From assembly GCA_031279715.1 (NCBI GenBank), contig JAITHY010000033.1, forward strand, positions 1 through 8,567: a stretch of 8,567 bases of DNA, written 5' to 3'. Positions 1 to 5,272 of the stretch are shown here, in pieces. The notes under the pieces were generated by a model. It was given only the letters and a program-made list of their open reading frames with translations. It ran no database searches and was not told where the DNA came from. A program made the position numbers and the translations under genes. The first letter of the stretch is position 1. Each line of letters begins with the position of its first letter. The stretch comes from Verrucomicrobiales bacterium (GTDB taxonomy: Bacteria; Verrucomicrobiota; Verrucomicrobiia; Methylacidiphilales; JAAUTS01).

Positions 1-240
1 GGCATCTTGCAACCGTACGTGAAAATCAGCGGCGTCGAACAAGTGAGCACCGGCGGAAAAGTCCGCGCCAGCGGCGGAGAATGGCGTCCGAACCTCGACG
101 GCGCCCGCGCGGAAATCGGAGCCGGCCTCATCTGGAAACTCAACACCGCCCATCAACTCAGCCTCGACTACGAGGCGAGCTTCGGCGACAAGTTCACCAA
201 ACCCTGGGGCCTCAACGCAGGTTATCGCTATCAGTTTTGA
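1..240 (+). CDS. C-terminal end of an autotransporter-type outer-membrane beta-barrel protein (5' truncated)
   Basis: The frame is open from the first base and runs 79 codons to TGA at 238-240, so the gene begins outside the window; the TTG at 7 is unlikely to be the real start. The visible residues alternate polar and hydrophobic positions in strand-like stretches (LQPYVKISG, ARAEIGAGLIWKL, HQLSLDYEASFG, GLNAGYRYQF), and the protein ends in Tyr-Arg-Tyr-Gln-Phe. A terminal aromatic residue after an amphipathic last strand is the usual signature recognised by the outer-membrane assembly machinery. The pattern resembles the last four or so strands of the autotransporter barrel domain (Pfam PF03797). 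The passenger domain and its role cannot be seen. The gene is convergent with the response regulator. Another outer-membrane barrel family is possible. It contains no exact copy of the GCTGACG word that fills the rest of the window. Confidence 0.7.
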   Translation, partial: GILQPYVKISGVEQVSTGGKVRASGGEWRPNLDGARAEIGAGLIWKLNTAHQLSLDYEASFGDKFTKPWGLNAGYRYQF

Positions 241-248
241 AAAAACAA

Positions 249-318
249 TCCACAGATTGACACGGATTGCGCAGATTTTTAAAAATAAATCATCTGCGCA
301 ATCCGTGAAATCTGTGGA
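249..318 (-). terminator. Long inverted repeat between convergent genes, probable terminator
   Basis: Arms 249-276 and 292-318 are reverse complements except for one small mismatch/indel. Sixteen consecutive bases (ATCTGCGCAATCCGTG) pair perfectly, then, after the mismatch, a further block of about 8-9 bp (ATCTGTGGA). The 15-nt loop is A/T-rich. Reading the minus strand, the hairpin is followed by TTGTTTTTTC (rc of 239-248), a T-rich tract expected of an intrinsic terminator for the response regulator, whose stop is 28 nt upstream of the hairpin. On the plus strand the hairpin is followed by TAAAAAAC, so it is a weaker terminator for the barrel gene, though it could still block transcription from that side. 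The 'cacagattgacacggatt' style of sequence resembles dispersed intergenic repeats in many Verrucomicrobia and Planctomycetes; that comparison is from memory. Confidence 0.62.
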
Positions 319-345
319 TAAAAAACTTTCTTCGTGTCTGGAGTT

Positions 346-1689
346 TTATTCCGCCGCAACTTTGAGTTTTTCCAGCGACGCTTTGGTCAGGCCAAGTTGT
401 TTCAAAATTTGCGGGTCACGGTCAGCGGCTTGCACGATGACGCGGCAGGCGGCGCTGACGGTCAGTTCCGGCACGGCGGCGAGGTCATCGTCAGCGGGCG
501 GTTGCGCGGCGGCGGTGAGTTCGGGGGGCAAGTCTTTGGGCGTGATGGTGTCGCCGTTGGCCAGGACGGCGGCGCGCTGGATGCTGTTTTCCAATTCGCG
601 CACGTTGCCGGGCCAACTGTACGACGTGAGAATGGCCAGCGCGTCCTCGGAAATTTTCACCGGGCCGCCGTTGTTGCGCCGGCGCCATTTGTTCATGAAA
701 AACGTGACCAGGCCGCCGACATCGCCGAGCCTCATCCTCAGCGGCGGAAGGTTGATGCTGAAGACATTGAGGCGGTAGAACAGGTCCTCGCGGAACTGCC
801 TCTGGCGCGAGGCTTCCCACAGGTTGCGGTTGGTCGCGGCGATGATGCGGACGCTGACCTTGACGGGCTTGCTGCCGCCTACGCGCAGCAGTTCGCCGTC
901 TTGCAAAACGCGCAGTAATTTCGACTGCACCGCCAGCGGCATCTCGCCGATTTCGTCGAGGAACAGCGTGCCGCCGTCGCATTGCTCGAAGCGGCCGATG
1001 CGCTGCGCCATCGCGCCGGTGAAGGAGCCTTTTTCGTGGCCGAACAGCTCGCTCTCTAGCAAGTTTTCGGGAATGGCGGCGCAGTTGATGGCCATGAACA
1101 GCGCGTGGCTGCGCTTGCTGTTGGCGTGGATGGCGTGGGCGACGAGTTCCTTGCCGGTGCCGCTCTCGCCGGTGACGAGCACGGTGGCGTCGGTTGGCGC
1201 GACCTGGCCGATGAGTTTGTAAATTTGTTGCATCGCTGACGATGAGCCGATGATGCCGCCGGCGTCGGCGGCGGCGCCGCTGACGGTGAGCAGGTTGTCG
1301 GCGTTCAACTCCTGCGCGGCGCGGAGGGCGCGTTTGAGCAGGTCTTTGAGTTGCGGGATTTCAAACGGCTTGAGCGTATAGTCGAACGCGCCGAGCTTCA
1401 TGGCTTCAATGGCGGTTTGCGAGGTGCCGTAGGCGGTCATCATGATGACGATTTGCCGGGGCTTGACACGGCGGATTTCGCGGAGCACGTCGAGGCCGTT
1501 TTCTCGGCCCATGCGGATGTCCATGACCACGACGTCGGGATGTTCCTTTTGCAACACGCGCAGGCCGGCCTGACCGTCAGCGGCGGTGACGACGCTGACG
1601 TTGTCCTTGGCGAGGAGCCGTTCAAAGGAATAATGCACGTCGGTTTCGTCGTCTATGATGAGAATTTTTTGCTTGGGGGCGTCGGGCAT
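346..1689 (-). CDS. NtrC-family sigma-54-dependent response regulator
   Basis: This 447-residue protein activates transcription by sigma-54 RNA polymerase when its receiver domain is phosphorylated. The receiver domain (residues 8-122) has the acidic pair D13-D14, the phospho-acceptor D57 in VVVMDIRM, T85 and K107. The AAA+ domain (about 146-380) has Walker A GESGTGKE (174-181), the sigma-54 contact loop ELFGHEKGSFTGA (the usual GAFTGA is GSFTGA at 221-226), Walker B GGTLFLDEIG (239-248), the arginine-finger region and the WPGNVRELEN motif at about 359-368. The C-terminal DNA-binding part (410-447) is short and lacks the usual GN...AA.xLGI pattern; only QLGLTKASLEKLK resembles a Fis-type helix-turn-helix. 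The ATG at 1689 has no clear Shine-Dalgarno sequence. No histidine kinase gene is adjacent, so its signal and targets are unknown. Confidence 0.96.
   Translation of the reverse strand: MPDAPKQKILIIDDETDVHYSFERLLAKDNVSVVTAADGQAGLRVLQKEHPDVVVMDIRMGRENGLDVLREIRRVKPRQIVIMMTAYGTSQTAIEAMKLGAFDYTLKPFEIPQLKDLLKRALRAAQELNADNLLTVSGAAADAGGIIGSSSAMQQIYKLIGQVAPTDATVLVTGESGTGKELVAHAIHANSKRSHALFMAINCAAIPENLLESELFGHEKGSFTGAMAQRIGRFEQCDGGTLFLDEIGEMPLAVQSKLLRVLQDGELLRVGGSKPVKVSVRIIAATNRNLWEASRQRQFREDLFYRLNVFSINLPPLRMRLGDVGGLVTFFMNKWRRRNNGGPVKISEDALAILTSYSWPGNVRELENSIQRAAVLANGDTITPKDLPPELTAAAQPPADDDLAAVPELTVSAACRVIVQAADRDPQILKQLGLTKASLEKLKVAAE
455..465. repeat. Perfect 11-bp palindrome CTGACGGTCAG
   Basis: This is one of three places where the dispersed motif reaches its full symmetric form. 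It lies in the response regulator gene, over the sequence for the start of the DNA-binding region, where the sense strand encodes ELTVSA. Two further copies of the motif lie within 40 bp (416-426 and 485-495). Confidence 0.75.
1570..1580. repeat. Perfect 11-bp palindrome CTGACCGTCAG
   Basis: Second symmetric form, in the receiver-domain coding region. It is followed 14 bp later by another GCTGACG (1594-1600). The first is translated as part of AADGQA and the second as NVSVV, showing that the motif ignores the reading frame. Confidence 0.75.
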
Positions 1690-1697
1690 AATTTTTT

Positions 1698-1738
1698 ATT
1701 AAACCACGAATGGACACGCATGAATACGGATTTTTTTT
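1698..1738. repeat. AT-rich intergenic repeat upstream of the response regulator
   Basis: The 62-nt gap between the six-helix protein gene and the response regulator contains a stretch beginning ATTAAACCACGAATGGACAC, followed by GCATGAATACGGAT and eight T residues. The first part closely matches 4503-4523 upstream of tatC (ATTAAACCATGAATTTTCAC). Both copies lie in the same orientation, immediately upstream of the start codon of a minus-strand gene. Such 'accacgaatggacacg' elements are, to my recollection, common as dispersed intergenic repeats in this part of the bacterial tree. Whether it carries a promoter is not visible. Confidence 0.55.
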
Positions 1739-1751
1739 GAGTCGCTGATGG

Positions 1752-2303
1752 TCAATACACCAAAATCCCCAGCGCCAGCAGCAGCGCGCCGAAAGTCACG
1801 CCGGCGGCGGCGGCGAATTTGGCGCGGCGGGAAGTTTGGAAAATCCAGGCCAGCGCGTCGCGCAGCAAATAGGGCGAGGCGACGAGGGCGATGCCGGCGA
1901 TGATGTAGGCGTAGGCGCTGACGGTCACGACCAGTTTAATCCAGCGGTCGTCAAGAAAAGCGGCGTCGAGGAGGACGTTGGCGAACAGAAGCAGCAATGC
2001 GCCGAGGGCGCGGACGGCGAGAAACTCGCGCACGAAGACAATCATGCCCACTGTCAGCGCCATCGTGGCGACAAGGAATAAATTTTGGTACGGGGCGAAG
2101 TCCATCAAATCGGCGTTGAGAATGAGCCAGCCGAACCACAGCCCCGCTGTGACCATCAGTGCGATTCCGGCGGGATAATTGCGCGGAAAGGCGCGCAGCA
2201 AACGCTGACAGTCGGCGGCGCGCCACAGCGCCCAACCGTGGCTGAATACGTACGCCACCCCCAGGGCGATGGCAACATGTTGCAAAGTGAATGAGTAAAT
2301 CAT
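1752..2303 (-). CDS. Six-helix integral membrane protein of unknown function
   Basis: I do not recognise a family for this 183-residue protein. Six hydrophobic segments can be seen at about residues 8-28, 45-62, 74-91, 99-117, 121-144 and 163-183, with the last helix ending at the C-terminus (GILVY). The loops are short; the longest (29-44) is basic and contains a Cys-Gln-Arg-Leu-Leu-Arg stretch, and basic residues also lie at 158-162, as expected for cytoplasmic loops. No catalytic motif or metal ligand set stands out. It starts at ATG 2303, 51 nt downstream of the miaB stop, without an obvious Shine-Dalgarno sequence, and ends 62 nt before the response regulator start, so the three could be co-transcribed. 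A sensory partner for the regulator is conceivable but nothing in the sequence shows it. A GCTGACGGTCAC motif (1917-1928) encodes part of helix 5. Confidence 0.82.
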   Translation of the reverse strand: MIYSFTLQHVAIALGVAYVFSHGWALWRAADCQRLLRAFPRNYPAGIALMVTAGLWFGWLILNADLMDFAPYQNLFLVATMALTVGMIVFVREFLAVRALGALLLLFANVLLDAAFLDDRWIKLVVTVSAYAYIIAGIALVASPYLLRDALAWIFQTSRRAKFAAAAGVTFGALLLALGILVY

Positions 2304-2354
2304 GCCGGAGGAAAGCGTAGGGCATAACCGCCAAAGCTCAAACTGGAATTTTGC

Positions 2355-3716
2355 TCATACCGGCTCGCCGTAGAAGGTGAAGTTGGTGTGGTCGGTGATT
2401 TTGACGGGGATGATTTTGCCGCGCAATTCCGCGCCGCCGCTGATGATGACCGGCTTGTTCGTCCGCGTGCGGCCCGCTGACCGTGACGCTTTTGTGCGGC
2501 TCGGCCCCTCGACCAGAATTTCCACCGTCCGCCCAAGCAGCGCGGCGGCATGGTCGGCGGCGATAACGTCAATCACACCCAGCAGGTCTTTGTTGCGAAA
2601 ATCCCTCACCTCCCCGGCGACTTGGTCCGGCAGCGCCGCCGCCGGCGTGCCGCGCCGTTCGGAGTAGCGGAAGATGAAGGCGTTGTCAAAACGCACCTCT
2701 TCGACCAGGCGGCGCGTGGCGTCATAGTCAGCGTCGGTCTCGCCGGGAAAACCGACGATGATGTCCGTCGTGATGGCCATGTCCGGGCGCGCGGCGCGAA
2801 TGTCAGCGACGAGCCGGCGGTATTGTCCGGCGGTGTAGGCGCGGCGCATCGCCTTGAGAATGCGGTCGCTGCCGGATTGCAAGGGCAGATGAATATGCTC
2901 GCAAAGTTTGGGCAGCTCGCGGAATGCCTGGAGCAAATCCCTTTTGTAACCAATCGGGTGCGGCGAGGTGAAGCGGATGCGCTCAAGGCCGTCGATTTCT
3001 TCCAACGCATAGAGCAGTTGCGTGAACGGCGTCCTGCCGCTGACGGCGGGGAATTCGTGCCGCCCGTATTGGTTGACGATTTGACCAAGCAGGGTGATTT
3101 CCTTCACACCGCCAGCGGCCAGCGCGCGCGCCTCGCTGACGATGTCGGCGATGGGCCGGCTGCGTTCCGCGCCGCGCGTGAACGGGACAATGCAGAACGC
3201 GCAGCGCATATTGCACCCCTGCATGATGGACACGAACGCCGTCGCGCGGCTCACCATCGGCGGGTGGTCTTTGATGGCGTTTTGCGAGCCGGGTTCCTCG
3301 GCAATGTCAACAATCGCGCCGCGCAAATCATCCATGTCGGGATTTCGCCGCGCCAGCAGCCGGTCGACATAATCGGCGACCTTGTGGTATTTTTGCGTGC
3401 CGACGATGAGGTCAACCTGCGGCGCCAGTTTGGCCAACTCCCCGCCGCGGCTTTGCGCCATGCAACCCATGAAGCCGATAATCAGCGCCGGATTGCGCCG
3501 CTTGCGGCCTTGCAAACTTTGCATGCGCGCGATGGCTTTTTGCTCCGCCATGTCACGCACGGAGCACGTGTTGAGCAGCACAATGTCAGCGTCCGCCTCA
3601 CGGTCAGCGGCGGCGTAACCGCGCTCCGTCAGCGCCACGGCGACCTGCTCCGAGTCGCGCTCGTTCATCTGGCAACCGTAGGTTTTGATGAAAAATTTAC
3701 TCCCCCTCGCCGCCAT
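2355..3716 (-). CDS. miaB: tRNA-2-methylthio-N6-dimethylallyladenosine synthase MiaB
   Basis: MiaB is a radical-SAM methylthiotransferase that converts i6A37 to ms2i6A37 in tRNAs reading UNN codons. With the start chosen here (453 residues, normal for the family) the N-terminal UPF0004 domain carries the three cysteines of the auxiliary cluster, C15 (TYGCQMNERDSEQ), C51 (LLNTCSVRD) and C85 (GFMGCMAQ). The radical-SAM cluster ligands are C168, C172 and C175 (GCNMRCAFC), followed by IVPFTRGAERSRP. A C-terminal TRAM domain (about 390-450) includes the GRTRTNKPV motif. The frame is open to an ATG at 3779, but that would add 21 basic residues inside tatC. The ATG at 3716 matches the family's start, has GGGAAGAG a few bases upstream, and overlaps the tatC stop by 20 nt, which suggests translational coupling. 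All key residues are present. Confidence 0.97.
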   Translation of the reverse strand: MAARGSKFFIKTYGCQMNERDSEQVAVALTERGYAAADREADADIVLLNTCSVRDMAEQKAIARMQSLQGRKRRNPALIIGFMGCMAQSRGGELAKLAPQVDLIVGTQKYHKVADYVDRLLARRNPDMDDLRGAIVDIAEEPGSQNAIKDHPPMVSRATAFVSIMQGCNMRCAFCIVPFTRGAERSRPIADIVSEARALAAGGVKEITLLGQIVNQYGRHEFPAVSGRTPFTQLLYALEEIDGLERIRFTSPHPIGYKRDLLQAFRELPKLCEHIHLPLQSGSDRILKAMRRAYTAGQYRRLVADIRAARPDMAITTDIIVGFPGETDADYDATRRLVEEVRFDNAFIFRYSERRGTPAAALPDQVAGEVRDFRNKDLLGVIDVIAADHAAALLGRTVEILVEGPSRTKASRSAGRTRTNKPVIISGGAELRGKIIPVKITDHTNFTFYGEPV

Positions 3717-4500
3717 AATTCTCTTCCCAATGATCCCGCGCCTCATCCTCGGCGCGTTTTTTTTCAATCCAGCCGACACAGAAAATGCTCGCCTCGTACA
3801 ACAAATACATTGGCACCGCCATCGCTCCCAGTGACCAGGGGTCGGTGGTCGGCATCATGCATGTTGTGAAAATGAAAATAACCAGAAACGCGTGCCGGCG
3901 GTATTTGGCGAGGAATTTTTTGGAGACGATGCCGAGCTTGGCGAGAATGACGATGACCAGCGGCAACTCAAACGACACGCCGAAGGCGATCAGCAGTTGC
4001 ACGATGAAGCCAAGATATTCGTCCAGCGCCCAGAGCACGCGCTGCTCGGTGAAATCGCCGAGGTCCATCAGGTACGTCAGCGTTTGCGGCAAAATCAGAA
4101 AATAACAAAACGCCACGCCGCCGAGAAACAGCACCGCGCCGACGCTGAAGGTGGGGATGAGCAGCCGTTTTTCGCGCGCCGTCAGCGCCGGCAAAATGAA
4201 CTGTCCGACAAAAAACAGCACGAACGGCAGCGCCAGTATCAGCCCGCCCATCAGCGCGGTTTGCATGATGGTGTTGAGCGGGGACATCGGCGTGTTGGCA
4301 ACGAGCAAATCGCTCATGGCCAGTTTTTTTTCCGCCGCCGCCACCGTCAGCGGATGCCTGAGAATATCGAGGATGTACTTGACGAAGCCAAGGCACAGGC
4401 CCATGCACACGATCAGCGCGAGGATGGACTTGAAGAGCATTTTCCGCAAGTCCTCAAGGTGTTCGAGAAAAGGTTTGGAGCTGTCGTTAATCACAGACAA
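3697..4500 (-). CDS. tatC: Sec-independent protein translocase subunit TatC
   Basis: TatC is the inner-membrane receptor that binds twin-arginine signal peptides and works with TatA/TatB to export folded proteins. The 267-residue protein has the family's six membrane helices and its markers: the N-terminal FLEHLEDLRKML motif (11-22), PALTAREKRLLIP with E110 (E. coli E103 position), SFELPLVI with E178, RRHAFLVIF, and TTDPWSLGAMAVPMYLLYE (218-236). At the position of the E. coli signal-binding Glu15 there is Asp17, a conservative change. The first periplasmic loop looks somewhat longer than in E. coli. The frame opens with TTG at 4500 (giving MSVIN); an in-frame TAA lies just upstream, and GTG at 4494 is the alternative. 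No clear Shine-Dalgarno sequence is present. No tatA/tatB gene is in the window. The 3' end overlaps miaB. Confidence 0.96.
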   Translation of the reverse strand: MSVINDSSKPFLEHLEDLRKMLFKSILALIVCMGLCLGFVKYILDILRHPLTVAAAEKKLAMSDLLVANTPMSPLNTIMQTALMGGLILALPFVLFFVGQFILPALTAREKRLLIPTFSVGAVLFLGGVAFCYFLILPQTLTYLMDLGDFTEQRVLWALDEYLGFIVQLLIAFGVSFELPLVIVILAKLGIVSKKFLAKYRRHAFLVIFIFTTCMMPTTDPWSLGAMAVPMYLLYEASIFCVGWIEKKRAEDEARDHWEENYGGEGE

Positions 4501-4591
4501 AAATTAAACCATGAATTTTCACAAAAGTCAGGCGGCAAATTATCGGTTGTCTCGGAAAAACGGCCGACCCAAATGAACGCCGATAAAAAAC
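4501..4591. other. Spacer between the cassette-linked gene and tatC, with repeat remnants
   Basis: This 91-nt AT-rich spacer separates the two clusters of overlapping genes and is the likeliest place for a tatC-miaB promoter, though I cannot point to convincing -35/-10 boxes. Positions 4503-4523 repeat the element found upstream of the response regulator. A second stretch at 4570-4586 (AAATGAACGCCGATAA) resembles the later part of that element. TTATCGG (4540-4546) and CCGATAA (4580-4586) could pair as a 7-bp stem with a 33-nt loop; this is weak and not called as a terminator. Confidence 0.45.
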
Positions 4592-5272
4592 TCACTCCTC
4601 CTCCGGCTCATCGCCAGCGGCGGGGATTGGCGTGAAGAAGCGGATGAAGGAAGCGCCGGCGCCGGTTTCGTAAAAAATGAGGTGGCAATCGCGGAGGACG
4701 CGGCGCTGGTGAATGAGGACGGGGAGGTGACGGTCAGCGACTTGCACGGTCAGCGTGACGAGGGGCTTTTGCCCGCTGAGGGTGAGAATTTGCCCGCAGG
4801 GAATGTCGATGGGTTCCGGATTGGCAAGGAGCCGCAGGGTTTGGTTGGGAATCAAATTGACCAGGTGGTAACGCAGGCGCGGCTCGTCTTTGGGCGGGGT
4901 GAGGTCGAGCGGGAATAATTTTACGTTCGGGAATGCCGCATGGCGTCTGGAATTTTTATCCGCTGACGGTGTGAAATCGCCGTGGATGACGAGCGCCTGG
5001 CGCGAACGCGGCTGGTAGTTCATGGTCAGCGAGCGTTCTTTTTCGCCACGCAGATCCTTGATTTGGTAAACGACAGCGGCGCGGTCAGTGGCGGATCCGC
5101 CGGTGTACAGGCCTTGCGGGAAAAAAGGGTAAAACGGCCGGCCGTCGATGGTGACGGAGATTGCGGGGACGCTGGTGGCGTTGATGAGATAAACCTCCTG
5201 CGCTGACGATGAGGCCAGGGCCAGCAGCCCGCCAAGCACCCACGTCCGCGCCAATTTATTGCTGATAGACAT
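4592..5272 (-). CDS. Predicted secreted protein of unknown function, coupled to cassette gene A
   Basis: I do not recognise this 226-residue protein. It opens with a typical Sec signal peptide: basic n-region (MSISNKLAR), hydrophobic core (WVLGGLLALA), then SSSA before QEVYLINATS, so cleavage after that Ala is likely. The mature part looks beta-rich and begins with a stretch (VYLINATSVPAISVTIDGRP) reminiscent of small Ig-like envelope domains, but this is only a resemblance. Two cysteines lie far apart (near CGQIL and RDCHL) and could form a disulfide. The C-terminus is acidic (GDEPEEE). The frame is open to an ATG at 5326, but the ATG at 5272 is preferred: it starts the signal peptide, has GAGGAT upstream at good spacing, and overlaps the stop of gene A by 17 nt. 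The overlap suggests it belongs to the same unit as the pilin-like cassette. Confidence 0.83.
   Translation of the reverse strand: MSISNKLARTWVLGGLLALASSSAQEVYLINATSVPAISVTIDGRPFYPFFPQGLYTGGSATDRAAVVYQIKDLRGEKERSLTMNYQPRSRQALVIHGDFTPSADKNSRRHAAFPNVKLFPLDLTPPKDEPRLRYHLVNLIPNQTLRLLANPEPIDIPCGQILTLSGQKPLVTLTVQVADRHLPVLIHQRRVLRDCHLIFYETGAGASFIRFFTPIPAAGDEPEEE

Noticed and set aside
249..318. The inverted repeat as an insertion-sequence remnant or attachment site
   Set aside because: No transposase or integrase fragment and no flanking target duplication are visible; its place between convergent stops fits a terminator better.
3717..3779. A longer miaB start that would add 21 residues
   Set aside because: The extension is basic and unlike the family, lies inside tatC, and the ATG at 3716 has a ribosome site and matches the normal MiaB length.
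2550..3869. A 439-codon open frame on the + strand opposite miaB and the end of tatC
   Set aside because: It is antisense to a gene with full family motifs, has no recognisable domain, and is the kind of long shadow frame that GC-rich coding sequence produces.
4540..4586. TTATCGG...CCGATAA as a terminator after the secreted-protein gene
   Set aside because: A 7-bp stem with a 33-nt loop is weak and is not followed by a clear T-tract on the minus strand.
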